This document shows, piece by piece, positions 36,878-49,700 of a stretch of 64,000 nt of DNA. The notes beneath the pieces were generated by a model. That model was not told where the DNA came from. It searched no databases and saw only the letters and a list, made by a program, of their open reading frames with translations. The translations under genes were made by a program, and so were the position numbers. Where the stretch lies: NCBI RefSeq assembly GCF_042453785.1, contig NC_091675.1, positions 54,102,501-54,166,500 of the forward strand. The letters run 5' to 3'. The stretch comes from Malus domestica. Lineage: Eukaryota; Streptophyta; Magnoliopsida; Rosales; Rosaceae. Each line of letters begins with the position of its first letter. The stretch's first letter is position 1.

Positions 36878-39800
36878 CTACTGTCCCTCCAACTCTTCTT
36901 CGTCAGGTAATATTACAGTCAACAAAGAGTATTTCACACGGAGGGATATCCTGCCCTTCTCAACCACTAGCCTTGCCCCAGAGACAACCCAATAACCCGG
37001 AGTCTCCTGTGGCCCTCTTACCATCTCTGTTGTGTCAACGAATTTCCGAAGCTTCGGGGCTTGGATGGGTACCGGAGGACCTCCAGGGTAAACGGCGGAG
37101 TTTATGTTCACATCTGCAGGCCGTGGAGGTGGTTTCTGAGCTGTTGTAAAATGATGGCTGATTAGTGTTGATATGAGTCCGGACTTATGTGCCAAGCCTG
37201 GTGATCCATCCCACTCAGGATGCTTTACATTTCTCGCACCGGAAACAGTAGAGAAGCGGAGTCTCAAGAAGAGGATATTCTTTATTCCATAATTCTCAAC
37301 CTGTAACTGGGCTCCAGTTACTATTGAAAGATCCTCATCAGACTCCACAGGGGCAGTGCAGACATGGGAGAAGTTCTTCCACTGGACTTTCTCATAGTAT
37401 TTACGATCATAGGAATCACGACGAAAGTTTCCATTTGGATCATCTTCGAGTTGGAAGATATTTGGAAGAGAGGTGAGGTGCTGTAAGTGAATGGCCAAAC
37501 GGTTGCTTCTTTTGCCTTCTAAATACAGTCGCAGACCAGTCACTGGCCTCTTTCCCACATCAACCTGATATCAACATATAACAAATAAGATTTCTGCCGG
37601 TAAGGAAACTATTTTTAAGCACGACAAATACTCATGGATCCTTTTCTCTTTTTCTGCTCAACAGTCAAGAGGTTTAGTTTATGCCATGGAATTATTGGAG
37701 CATCATAAGAGAATGAATAGGAAAGCAGTAAATGACCACTCAAACAGATGCCATCCATACAGCATGTAATTTTTCCCAAGTTAATGGATGATTGTCTCAT
37801 CTGGTTCAAAGTTCGAGATGAAAAAAAACATAAACTTAATTAAAACAGTCATGCAACTGAACTTTACTTCTGCTTAAAAGAAAAAAAAGGTAAAGGAGAC
37901 ACTTTACCAGACTAGTGTTGACGTATAGTTTGGGCCCCATTAAGCTAAACTGTAGAGATACATTGCTTTGTTGCTTCCGCTGTGGACCAAGGGGCAGGTC
38001 ACTAAAAACCGGTGCCCATTGCCTTGGCAGCTGAAACTCCAAAAACTGATGGAGTTCTTCAAGTGGTGGTTTATCTGTAAGAATAGGAGCAGAATAAAAA
38101 TGTCCACATGTTAACTTTGTTTCTAAGAAAATCATGTTGTCCTAGTTGATATTTTATTTCCTAGAAGAGAAGCAAATACGGTGAAGAATATTTTTCTCCA
38201 AATTACAAATAAAAGCATTTAGAGCTATGCATATGCATTTGAGATATTTTATGTCAGGAAACGCCTTTAAAGTAAATTATTTGTCTATATTTAGTTTCCC
38301 TAACAACCAAACAAAAAAAAAAAAGTCCAAACAAGATTATGGCCAGAAAAATAATTGTCATCCACGAAATTTATGTCTAGAAAAAGATTTAAGAAAGAAA
38401 TGAGCATTAGAGATTTGGCTAGACTTAAGCTTGTGGCTTTTAAGGGGCTATAAATAGTGCCCATGAAGTTAAGTTGGCTACTTGTAGACCCTAGAATTTT
38501 TTAATAGGCTGTATAACAATTTTAAAGGTAGTGTGGTGACTGTTCCATTGGAGAATTTGCATAAATTTGTTTAATAAAATAGATAGAATAACAGACCCTT
38601 GTACCATTAATTCCCCTAAGAGGGAGGTTGTGGGTTTGTGTCCTAGCACCTAGTGTTCCTTGTTATCACACCTCAGATTAGGACTGCACATAATCTTGAA
38701 CAAGCATCAGCGACTAGAAACCTGAAATCAGACTCAAGGGCCATAACAACAGCCGATCTTCAGCAGAAAACCCGACTCCTACAACTGAACTAAGTAAATA
38801 CAAATCGGCAGCTTCCAAAGGCACGTGCTCACAAACACATGCTGCCAAACTGTGAAATGAGACCATGAATCCAAACAAGATTCCACTTGATCAACGATCC
38901 AGACTGACAATCTGGCAACCTAATAAAACAAACTATTTGGTTGAAATTTTAGTAAGACACTTACTATTGTTCAACATAGGAGCCTATTATTATGACGCAC
39001 ACTTATGAGGGTCAAGATTTTCAAAGCAGCAAATAGAAAATAAAACACAAAAGTGACACAAACAGAAAAACTTTTGCTTACATCGTAAATAAAGGTTTAT
39101 GGCATGGCTCAAGAATCCACTCCCAGGGACTCCATTCAACAGAGAAGTAATTGGTATAAATGACATTGTGATCACATCAGGCTCCAACTGAACAGTTTGT
39201 AACCATTCATTATGGGATATATTTCTCATCTCACTTCCACCTCTCCTCTTGCAAATGCTTAAAATGTCCTGCAATTAAAGTAACTTAGAATTGAAAATCA
39301 GAAGTGAAAATGTAGGGATTTATTTTTTTATTTATATATATCTGATAACCGACGAAGCCAGTTAGACAATCAACAAGGTTTAGTAATTATACGCACTTCC
39401 TTCTGTGAATAGGAACTTGATGGACTAGTATCTGCAAACCTTAACCGCTGCTCCCTGATTTCAAACTGAAAAACAAATGATTAGATAAGAAACTTTTTTG
39501 AACGGGAAAAAAAGGATAAATAACTTATGCATGTTGAGTTAAGAAATTAGAATACAGTAGAAATAGAGAAAAGCAGACTTAGAGCAAATTCAAGAGAACA
39601 ACTTTTTAACTTAATTCTTGTATTATCAGTACTAATAAGAAAATCTAGGGTTAAATTACAAGGAATGGCCTATTTATAAAGCCAATCCATAGTTGAAGAA
39701 AAGAATTATATAAGCAATTCAAAGTCAAATCTCACAAATTCCTGCCAAACTAGCTTGCCACCTATGCTGCAAACACCACAGTTCTCATCGCCTAATGGTT

Positions 39801-42436
39801 CCATATAACAACATTTAATCATTGGTTAGTTATACTCTCTTATAACAATGAAACTTTCATGATAAACATTCTTCACACCAAATGAAAACTTTAGGAAAAT
39901 AAAAAAGTTTGCACGTCATAATCTATTATGGATTCATCTGAAGCTTTTCTTTAAATCATTTTGATCAACTCACAAATTTTGGCACACCTATGAAAGGATA
40001 CATCCTTGGTATCCAGACCGTATACTTACTAGAAACTTTGAAATAGCAAGATTCAATATTACACTCACAACTACCTTCAAACACTTTTTAATCCATTTTT
40101 TTAGAAACAGGTCATTACATTGACAACTACTTTCTCACCATAAACTAAAAAACAACTATTTTATTATCTAACAAAGTGGACAGGATTCCTTTTTAAGAAT
40201 TAAGAACCAAAACTAATAATTATTTAGCAGTCCCAACTTAGCATAAGGAATCAGATTGTATGCTTACAATTCATTGGACCATTTTAAACACTCAGCTATT
40301 AAATGAGATAAAATTAACCACCATACAAACCTTGCCATTCTTGTAACCTTGTTCCGAAGGCATACCATACTGACCATTGGCATCTAAAAACCTTTTATCT
40401 GCCATATCCTTTAGTTTTTTCTGTATATCAGCCGGTTGAAGAGTTGAAGAATGCTGTTGTTTCATATATATAACATCTTTCCCTCCCATCTTCACACCAA
40501 CAACAATATGTGTTCCAAATCTCTCTATAAACCTAGAATAAACATAAAATATCAAAAAACAAGTTCCCATTTCCAAAATTTTAATACAGTCAACATGGAA
40601 TACAGTAAACATAAAATATAAATATCATAACATGCCTCGCAGAAGACTCAGTCCCATCTATTACTGGATTTACTAATGCCATACAGATTATACCAATAAA
40701 TGCATCAACATGAAATTAATTATTTCGCTGGAGAACCATGACACCCAAGTATTGCAGGAATATGCATAAGCATGAAACATGCTTAAGGTCCTATGAATTT
40801 AATGCAATTTATTTCAGGCAACAGCATTTAAAAAAAAAGTATTCAACAATCAATTTCCCCTCTTCAACGGGATTCAAGACTAAGATTAGTTGATGAAACG
40901 AGAAGAATATGTCCCATGAAAAGGTGGAATGATGCAGGCAGAAGGGGAAGGCATACGAATGACAGATACAGAAAATTTCACAAATATAGAAACCTCACTT
41001 GCTACAGATTAAAAGGTAAAGTAAATGTATTGGACAAGCTTTGTGAAGCCTGATTCTTGCTTGTTTCTTTTCTTATTTCTTTCCCCTTTTGTAACTTCCA
41101 CAATACAAGAAACATAGGCGCATGGCATAGGCAAACAACTAGCATATGAAGTACATTACAAAAACAAGCTTCCTATCAGAAGTTAATAAAGGGTAGTTCT
41201 ATCACACACCCCTCTCAATTTTCGGGCGTCGGATTGAATGAATTGAAGATCAATGGCCAAAAATTAATAAAGGTGTGTGAGAAGTAAAAATAGGTGTGTG
41301 AATACACTTTCCTTAATTAGCTCTATATGAAGCTTCAAAGACGGAGCTTAGCATTAATGTTGTAATTTGACTAAAAACTCCAAAAACCTCTCACCTTGCT
41401 AATGCAGCAGGTTCCCACGATGATGGGACTGCTTTAATAACATTCTCGCACAGTACCATCTGAGATTTTTCCAGTGCAACAGTATAGAGAGTGATGAACA
41501 CCCCATCAAAAGCAAGGGTCTTAGTGTTGGCTGCATCTTTCTGCCAACTACCTGAGAAATCAAACATAGAATTGAAGAGACCTGAGGGTATTTTTCCAGT
41601 CAACGATATTTCCTGATTGAACTGCTCTGACATCTGCAAGAGAGAGAACAAATTTAATTTCTCCTCTATTACCGCTTCGATGCTTAAAGTAAAATCACAG
41701 TTGCAAAATAAGATTCTACGAAAAGAACACATATTTTACTGAAAAGGCGGCCTCACCACAACCCAATCCCCATAACCAAACAATATGAAGCCTGGATTTT
41801 GCCATACGACATTTTCATTTTCGTCTTTTATTTTCTCGGGGAAGGGAGGACTGGTAACACGCATTGAGCTATATCAATGTGGTGTTCATTTTCGAATTAG
41901 TTATATATCTTTAACGATCAGGTAATCATAAAACACTTTATACGTATAACATTTTTCGCTTGATGTCTTCCGATCCCAATGTGACTCTTATATGTCCTCC
42001 ATTACTACTCTAGATTGCATCCAACTTCATAAATGTTTTAAAACAAGCCAAGCCGTGACAGCCGCGCATTTGAACATTAGGTTTAGATTACAAAACTTCA
42101 GAACGACATGCATACCAAAAATTCAATAAACAAGAAAAACATGCGAGAATTGTGATTAAGAAAAACTGAAGATACCTGTTGGAAAGAGAGAACGTCGGAC
42201 CTGAATCGTGTGCGCTCTCCTTTATCGCATTTAATCGATTTGGGAACATTTGGGATGGTAATCCCACCGGGAAGAACAATCTCGCGGCCTCCATCGTCAT
42301 CGATTTCAATCAATCGAGCAGTGTGAGACTCCCCTTTACAGTACTTGAGCCGTAAATCAGTGGATATATCGTATCCACGCCCAATGGATGCAATTGCAAT
42401 CTCGGCAGCTTCCGGAGCTGGAGCCTTAAGCGCCAT
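36878..42436 (-). CDS. MACPF domain protein, CAD1/NSL1-like
   Basis: Plant membrane-attack-complex/perforin family protein; characterised relatives (CAD1, NSL1) restrain salicylate-linked cell death and immunity. Exons in transcript order: 42436-42176, 41633-41395, 40532-40331, 39465-39397, 39268-39082, 38074-37908, 37564-36878. All introns are GT-AG and the phases agree, giving 1,812 nt, 603 aa, the usual family length. The N-terminus is MALKAPAPEAAEIAIASIGR; the MACPF signature FGTHIVVGVKMGG is at residues 172-184. Other conserved blocks are MSFIPITSLLNGVPGSGFLS, FQLPRQWAPVFSDLPLGPQR, ISTLISHHFTTAQKPPPRPA and GYWVVSGARLVVEKGRISL. There is no signal peptide. The closest named relative I recall is Arabidopsis At4g24290. 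A small MITE sits in intron 2. Upstream is a (GA)n tract that may lie in the leader or promoter. Confidence 0.96.
38691..38728. repeat. 38-bp segment shared in inverted orientation with 29061-29098
   Basis: Contains GAACAAGCATCAGCGACTAG, whose complement is at 29072-29091. About 36 of 38 bases match, with weaker similarity continuing on both sides. It lies in MACPF intron 5. Probably a fragment of a dispersed repeat. Confidence 0.55.
41192..41312. mobile_element. Small MITE, CACACACC family, in MACPF intron 2
   Basis: A 121-bp shorter relative of 17163-17310 and 51378-51522, with CACACACCCCTCTCAATTTT, CGGGCGTCGGATTGAATGAA and GGTGTGTGAATAC. Flanks TTAATAAAG and TTAATTAGC give only a 6/9 match, so the target duplication is eroded or the edges are slightly off. 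Confidence 0.65.
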
Positions 42437-42841
42437 CGCTCAGCACATCGCTCTCGTTCACCAAATCAAGATTAAATGTCTGCATTACATCCAAAAATTG
42501 AGTTTATACATAACAAAAAGTTCAAATTTAGAAATTATCTTTCTGCGGAGACCATAAATTCAGCTGAAAATAAAGAAAAAATGGACAAATTTTACAGATA
42601 AATCAGATCGAAGCTCAAGAACTAACCAAAAATTGAATTGAATTTGCGAAAGTTGACGAGGATTCAATACACTTTTTTGAGGTGAAACAGAGAGGGAATC
42701 GAGCTGCAACGCCGTCGTTGGATTGTGTAAAACCTTGGCTCGAATAGTGGACTGGCTGGGTTTTCGAAGGAGAGAGAAACCCTAGTCACACAGACAGAGA
42801 AGAGAGAGATAAGTCAAATGACTGAGTGAAAAGCAAGGGAG

Positions 42842-42882
<41 letters not shown>

Positions 42883-42988
42883 AAAGTAAGAGTTGTGGGG
42901 TTTGACCGAATTTGAAAGAATCTGTTGACTCGTCGGCAATGACAAGTGAGAACCAGGAAAACAGAAAGTAAAATTTCCTTACTTTATA

Positions 42989-43130
42989 AGGAAAACTAAC
43001 GAAAAATTAAAAAAAAAATAGTTTTAATAAAAATTAACAAATAAAGATGTAGTGAATAGTATCAGAAAAATGTAAAAATATGATTTTTTGTTAAAAGTAA
43101 ATAGTATCGAAAGTATTCGTTAAAACTCAC
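42989..43130. mobile_element. Small MITE (GGAAAACTAACG...TTAAAACTCAC family)
   Basis: A 142-bp relative of 479-631 and 24508-24652. Flanks TACTTTATA (42980-42988) and TACTTTTTA (43131-43139) are a 9-bp duplication with one mismatch. Confidence 0.75.
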
Positions 43131-43572
43131 TACTTTTTATGGGTTCTACTAAGGTCGAGAGAGCTATGTTAGATTGGCTAATGACAGAGTTCAAACTTAC
43201 AGTGTTGATTGAACACTTTTGTATCACTGTGGTAAAAGGTCACTTGCAATTGCGCATGACATTTAGGAAGAACATAATTGTTATTGGTTCCTAACTCGAA
43301 TGTGGTCCTACATAGAAACTTTAAACTCTTAATCCAACATTCATATGTTTTCAGATTTAGATGATTTTTTATAGACATGATATTTGAATGAATACTTAAA
43401 AGATAGACAATTCAATTCGTTGAAATACATTACGAAGTACTTCCCATAAAAATGTGAGTAACAAATTGTGTAAAAAAAAAGATGTCACGGATCTTTAAAA
43501 AAAAATGTCACGGATCTATCAACTGACCAACCTCCCAAAAAAGAAAAATATAAAATGGAACCATTTTTCTAC

Positions 43573-43775
43573 AGACTTGGATTCTCTGCCCTCCCCGTGC
43601 CCTCTTGTTTGTGTGGTCACGGTTAAGCCACGTCAATATTTTATATTATTATTTTTTTTATCTTATTATTTTTATAAAAAACAATATAAAATGTTAGCAT
43701 GGATTAACCGTGACCACATAAAACAGGAGGGCACGAAAAGGGGCACCGAAATGGGAGGGCAAAGAATCCAAGTCC
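43573..43775. mobile_element. Hairpin MITE, Mutator-like (9-bp target duplication)
   Basis: A 203-bp near-palindrome with ends AGACTTGGATTCTCTGCCCT and (complement) GGACTTGGATTCTTTGCCCT. It is flanked by a perfect 9-bp duplication TTTTTCTAC (43564-43572 and 43776-43784). Arms contain GGTCACGGTTAAGCCACGTC and a diverged complement. It lies about 220 bp upstream of the TATA box of the next gene. Confidence 0.88.
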
Positions 43776-43994
43776 TTTTTCTACGGTTCTACCGTACCTG
43801 CATATGATTCCAAATCTGATATGTTTCACTTTTTCATCTGCACTCCACTCCAAATACCAAATGGCTAAAAATCTACCGACCTGTATTAATTTTCAACTTA
43901 CATGGCCTCTCATCCACAACTTGTCTCCCTCCAGTTGCTTCTCACCTTCTACAGGACCATCCTTTCTGCCTTCCATATTTCCCTTCCTTTGTCT

Positions 43995-44002
43995 TTATAT
44001 AT
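43995..44002 (+). promoter_or_regulatory. TATA box of the Ser-rich protein gene
   Basis: TTATATATACC at 43994-44004, 78-85 bp upstream of the ATG at 44080, is well placed for a start site near 44025-44035 and a short leader. It lies inside the longer in-frame ORF (from 43804), which argues against the upstream Met codons. Confidence 0.6.
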
Positions 44003-44079
44003 ACCTACTGCAAATTATCATCTTCCTCCTCATCCTCCTCCTACCACTTCTCGCTAGCTCCACTTTCAAACATAAAAAA

Positions 44080-44640
44080 ATGGGTGGATATTCGAATATC
44101 AAAATCATGGGTGCAAGTAGTAGTAGTCGCTCCCGAAACTCAAGATCCATAGACTTCTCAGATCTCCAATCATTTTCCCAAACCCAGAAATCTACCCCAA
44201 AAAACCCCACCTCCTCAAAGATCCAAGAAGAAACCATTCTCAATCTGCAGCACATGAAGAAAAACAACACCACTCATGATTCTTCTGAGGAAGATTGTCA
44301 GGGCAATGATGGAGAGAGGTTTGGCACTCATGTTATGCACAAGAGGAACAGCTCAGTTTCTTCTTTTTCTTCTTCTGCTTCTGCTTCAGCAACTGGTTTA
44401 GGTTTAGGTTTAGGGCTTCAGTCAGCATTGAAAGGAGCATTCTCATCCATGAGAAGATCTTCTTCTGTGTCAGAGAGGTATTGCAGGATCCATGACCAGT
44501 CTGCAACTACAGCTTTGACATCTTCCATTGATGGCAATGAGGAAGATGATGAAGATCATCAAGCAACAAGATCTACCAAGAAAAAACACAAGGGAGGAGG
44601 CAAGATCCTCAAAGTCTGTAAGCGCTTTTTTAGAATGTAG
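44080..44640 (+). CDS. Small Ser-rich protein of unknown function
   Basis: A single-exon 186-aa protein starting MGGYSNIKIMGASSSSRSRN. It is Ser-rich throughout, with a central SSVSSFSSSASASATGLGLG, then ALKGAFSSMRRSSSVSERYC, an acidic patch (NEEDDEDHQ) and a Lys-rich end ending in KVCKRFFRM. There is no signal peptide or transmembrane span in this form. The frame is open upstream to 43804, but that extension contains the TATA box and encodes an unlikely hydrophobic stretch, so I chose the Met at 44080. I do not recognise a named family. The Arg/Ser motif could be a phosphorylation site, which is inference. Confidence 0.75.
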   Translation: MGGYSNIKIMGASSSSRSRNSRSIDFSDLQSFSQTQKSTPKNPTSSKIQEETILNLQHMKKNNTTHDSSEEDCQGNDGERFGTHVMHKRNSSVSSFSSSASASATGLGLGLGLQSALKGAFSSMRRSSSVSERYCRIHDQSATTALTSSIDGNEEDDEDHQATRSTKKKHKGGGKILKVCKRFFRM

Positions 44641-46707
44641 CTATTCTAGCTTGTAGATTATTTTTATTGTTCAATGAGTGAAGTGTATTTGTTTTTTGGT
44701 CTCTGAGCGAAATTTAATTTAACATGTATTATGATACTTGATGTACCGGATCATCAAAAATTTTCTCGCACTGGTACACAGAGCTCTATGTCTTAGTTTT
44801 TGGTTGGGCAATGAGAATTGAGATCCTCTTCGTTATTGTTTGAGGTTTTGATGAGGAAAAGTGGGTTTTGGATGCTGCCATTATTGGACAATTAAAATCA
44901 TGCATCTAAACTCCTCTTTGTCAATTAAAAATCAATAAAATTACTATTATACTCTATAAAATAATTGAAAGAAAATATTAAAAAAGAATAAAATATAAGC
45001 ATTAAAATAATTTTGCATAATCAAATTTTTGTTTTTTTTTTCCTTCTTAACCTCACAGTTATGAGCCATGCAACTTATCAATACCTAAACTCACATCTCT
45101 CTCCCCCATTTAGGTCATCTCCAACCGAGGGCCAAATGGTCAAACATAATTTATTATTGAAATTCAAAAACTAAAACAACTTAAATTTATAGGAAAAAAA
45201 TTAAGACATCGTTTGAATTTTTTATTATTTAAATTTAAAAACTACAACAACTTAAATTTTTTTTATCTTGTATAATTTTTGTGTTGTTTAATGTTATTTA
45301 ATGTTGTTTAATATTGTTTAATGTTATTTCATGTTACTTAATTTAATTTAATGTTGTTTAATGACTTAGGAAGTTATAGGAAAAAAAATTGAATTAAAAT
45401 TTTTTTTTTAAATTGTAAAAATAAGATAAAATTTAATGTTGTTGCATTTGATTTTTTGGCCCGACCTGGGGCTGGCTAGCTAGCTGGGTTGGGCCAGCCG
45501 ATTGGGCCTTTGGCCTTTTTTTGGTTCTGTGGGGCACATGAGCCCTTTGGTCTAACCCTCGGTTGGAGACGTTTTTCAAGCTATTTTCAGCTATTTGGAC
45601 ATTTCGGTTGGAGATGACCTTACCTGTCAACCCCCTTTTCGTCGATGCCTGCCATTAAAAACAAATAACTCCTCCCATAAAAAAAAAATGTTTTTCGAAC
45701 AAAGTGTGTGACGTTTGCTAGCATTATATAATGAGTTTAATGGTTTGATTACTTTCCCTGTACTACGAGGTGTATTATATATGGAATTTGATACACGTTG
45801 TTTGACTCTCAAATCCACATTGATAAAACTTATAAGAATTCAGTAAAAGTCCCAGCCCATGAACAAGAAATTGCTTTTTGTGTATGAACACCTCACCACC
45901 AAGCATCTCTCTGAATTCAATGTTTGTTTAATAAAATATCAGCACACAAAGAAAAAGTAAAAAACATAAAGACATGAATATCATGTTGCACTGACGTACT
46001 TGAGATTCGATAACCCTCGCATTCACACTGTCTGAATAATAATAACAACATGATTCGGGATTTTTCGTATGGCACCAGTCTTTGTCACATTAAACTAAGA
46101 AAACGTTCTGATGATGCATAAATTACATGTGAGCCAAACGGTCGACTTTAGATGTTACAAAACACCGGGTGGCCTTAGCCTGTGTATTTGAAAAGCAACT
46201 TTCATGGGAAAGGTTTATCGTCTCGTTACGTCTGGTTCAAGTTCATTAATGTATTTTAATGTGAAGAATATTATTAGATTGGAAACTCACGTAACCACGT
46301 GATGATATACCCCTATTATATAAGTCTTTTTCGGGTGTTTGCAAGTTTTTGACTGAATTTAAGGAGAAAAACTTGTGAAGGGGCATCGTGACCGCAACTC
46401 ACAAAAGGATAAGACCACCTGTGTTTTGGTCACGCCCGACCTCATGATGGTCTGATCTAAGACCTTTTCTAAAGGAGATTAATGATGGCGTGAGAGAGCA
46501 AGAGAATACCAAAGAAAAAAGCACAAGCCAAGATGAAAAAGAAAAAAACACCTAGAAAACCTGAAGTGAATGATAGATATATACTGACAGTTGATTTTCT
46601 GTACACTTCTATACAGTAAAATACATTTCAAGGTCCCCAATGGAAGATGCCTCCCTACGCCTTGTGTTTTAAACGTGTCGAAAATGATTCCAAATGCAAC
46701 CTACCTA
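44641..46707. other. Intergenic between Ser-rich gene and ATG5
   Basis: AT-rich; contains the Harbinger-type element at 45113-45619 and repetitive TTTAATGTTGTTTAATG units (about 45287-45367) within it. No gene seen outside that element. Confidence 0.45.
45113..45619. mobile_element. PIF/Harbinger-type MITE with perfect 16-bp terminal repeats
   Basis: A 507-bp element. GGTCATCTCCAACCGA at the left end is exactly complemented at the right end. TTA duplications lie at 45110-45112 and 45620-45622. AT-rich left part, GC-rich right part (GGCCCGACCTGGGGCTGGCT near 45460). No transposase. The perfect ends suggest a relatively young copy. Confidence 0.88.
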
Positions 46708-49700
46708 TCACATGTTATTGATTTGTGGTACTTTCAAATACACACAGATATGAAGAAAGTGCTCGGGGTTCAGTAAGTTATTTGCCACCCAAAAGAAAGG
46801 TATCTCCAATTTCGGCTCAATACCTTGGATACGGACTAGTTTGATTTCAGCATCATCGTATTGGTTGCAAGACTTTGTGCGTTCGATTGACTTTTCTACT
46901 TCCTCTTCGGCTCCTATATCGCTCTTGATTGCATCTTCAGAGGAAACCTTTTGTTCATCCTCCTCACCTACTGTTGGTGATTCTTCAGGGATCATGGATT
47001 TGTCAGGAAAATACTCTGGCAAAAGGCTCTTGATTGCATCATTTAGAGTGAAGCATCTACCTGTAACGCAAGATAAACGAACTCAGTCAAAACTTAAAAG
47101 ATTGAACCCTAATATGATCAATTGATAAATTGATGAGGCCACCAGCACATTTACACCTGGAACTGATGTAAAATTAAGCATTCACTTATGTGAGACATGA
47201 CAACAGTTCCTGTTCGGGCATTCTCGTCCTTAAGTACACCCACTTCCAGAGACCAGGTTGGGAATCAAGACCCGGCTTTGTGTCAAGCATAAAACAAAAC
47301 AAAAATAGAAAGAGAGATTTGATGTCTGTCTGTCTGTCTGTTTAACATGCGCACATGCATGAATGTTTATGATTGAAGTCTGTCTCATTGTCCTCAGATC
47401 TCATCCTCCCATATCTAACAGACCATCAATTTCAACGAAACAATAAGCCACATGATTGACATTCTCTCTTTCAAATAAATAACAAATTCCGTTGAAGAAC
47501 TAAGCAACCAAATTATAGGAACTATGTAGCTGCAGTAGCCAGGAAGACTGGCAAAAAAGAAAGAATAGATTTCCTACCTAGAGTTTTTTACTAGGAAATG
47601 TTTCTTATACCAAAAAGGTGCCAAGAAAACCATTCTTTCGCACTTATTCAGATATCTTTTTTAAAACAGTGTAGGGGAAAGGCTTAAATGAGAGCATGAT
47701 TGGTATAGAAATCAACAGTCAGTTAAACCCTACCGCTACCAGCTTACCCAGAACAGGCATGAAAACTAAGAATATGACGTGGAATGCAATTCCAAAACAA
47801 AACAGGTCATGGAGTACTGTGGAAAGAACTGCAGTTCATGCAGCTTCAGTACAAAACAATCCACCAGAAAGTAAACGAAAGGTGTTCTTTCCATCACTGA
47901 CCATATTAATAGGCAGGCCAAGTCTATTTTCTATTAATTGAAAAAATCCTTGTTCATAAGTTTACTGCAAAATGTAAAGGGAAATGAAGCACATATTTCT
48001 GAGAAAGGTTTTTGAGAAATAAGAAAGCTGCCTTACCTCCTCCTCCTTGTATCTCAACAGGCCGGTTAATGTAAGAGACTTTGTCCCAACTATCAATCTG
48101 AGGTGCATCTTCTAAATCATCAAAATCCTCACTGACACTCCAAACATATAAACGAACTGGAACACGACCTAAGAAAGATCAATCATTTGAAATTTAATTA
48201 CTACATTAATTGCGTATCTAAAAACTTTCACTTCAATTTCAAAAGTATGATGCTCTTTCAAAGTGTTTGTGGGATACAACCTAAATATCTACTTTAAGTC
48301 TATACTTGATTAACACTACACCATACACCCTTTCGCAGTTCTTATTACATACTGCAAGTCTGCAACCACTTCTAGGCAACTAGGAGCCTGAATTGCTCCA
48401 AAAACCCAAAACAATGTTTCAGTACTGTTCTTAGTCCCACATGATCAACTAAACTTGGTAGTGATGCAGGAGCATCTAGGGGGCCTTCAGGATCTAGGGG
48501 CCCTTTGGTTCTAGTTAGTTTTCTGTCATTGTTATTTCCTTGTCCTTATCTGTCTTTTTTGAATTTTAGAATTTTCGAGGGATAAGATTAAATAGTTATA
48601 TAATTATTTAAGGGCTAGCATGCTCCGGCTGTAGTAACAATAGTAAAAATACTCTCTCAAGAGGCTCTGTATGCAGTTTTTACCATTTTTAGAAATTACA
48701 GACTAGAGAGTTTGCCTTGGGTCTCATTGCCCTAGAACATAATGATCAACATTCCAACTTTGGTCCTATTTCCCTTTCTCTCTATTCATCTGCTTGTTAT
48801 TTGCTGGGTACACCTTCCTAGTGTGGTTTTGCACTGCTGCAGCAACCAAACTGCCCAAACACTTCTGTCCTACATCAGTCTGCCTAATTACTTCAACCCT
48901 AGGCCCAGAAATCTCTCTAAAACCTTTAAAATTCCTAAAACTTCAGAGTTTTTTTTTTTTTTTTTAATTTTGCCATCAGTCAACCTAAGGCGAAAAGTTT
49001 TAACAACCTCTTGCAATCTGAAATCTCAAAAGCTAGAATAGCAACACATAAATTTGACATAGGTCAAAGTAAGGAACTGATGATAGCAATGGAATTGAAG
49101 CAAGGCAGCACCTTCAAATAGGGAGTGGGTTCGAAGTAAGGTGTGGGCTTATAGTTCAAGTTAGGAAGATAATATGAAGTTGTAAAGAGTTTTGGCTGGA
49201 AAATGTGAGCACACCAATCATGAAGACAAACTAGAACATTAAATCTTCGCTCACCTGCCTTCACTTGTCCAGAAACATCAGTTTCGCCCATATTTGGTCT
49301 GGATTTTGGAGAGCATGAATTCTTTGCTGCCCAGTCTTCCCCAACTGTTCCAAGCTTAAGTTTAGAAGATACCCGGAAGTAGGCTTCCAAATTACCTACA
49401 AAAAAAAAAAGTTTGAGGAAGTGATTAAGCAGACGGCTAATTCATAAAAGGCACATCCACAGCAATAAGTAGAAATCAGACAATTAAGACCCGAATCAGA
49501 TGAAACAAGGGGAAAAGAAGGGAAAGGGGGTAGAGGGCCAGCAAGGGGAGGAACCATGCATAAGCCATAATATTAGCAGAATACAACCTTAAGTAACTAT
49601 GTGCAAGCATGAAAGTCTGAATGCAAGTCTTAGAATGTAAGCATCGACCCCAAAACCAATGGTGGACAGGTGGCAAGATCTATTACGCACGCATTGCAAG

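Larger units (their letters stand above)
42437..43994. other. Divergent intergenic region with microsatellite and MITEs
   Basis: Separates the minus-strand MACPF gene from the plus-strand gene at 44080. It holds a (GA)n microsatellite (42846-42877) upstream of MACPF and the two MITEs listed separately. No further gene was seen. Both promoters should lie here. Confidence 0.55.

Noticed and set aside
46841..47125. 94-codon plus-strand ORF over the last ATG5 exon
   Set aside because: Antisense shadow of ATG5 exon 8.
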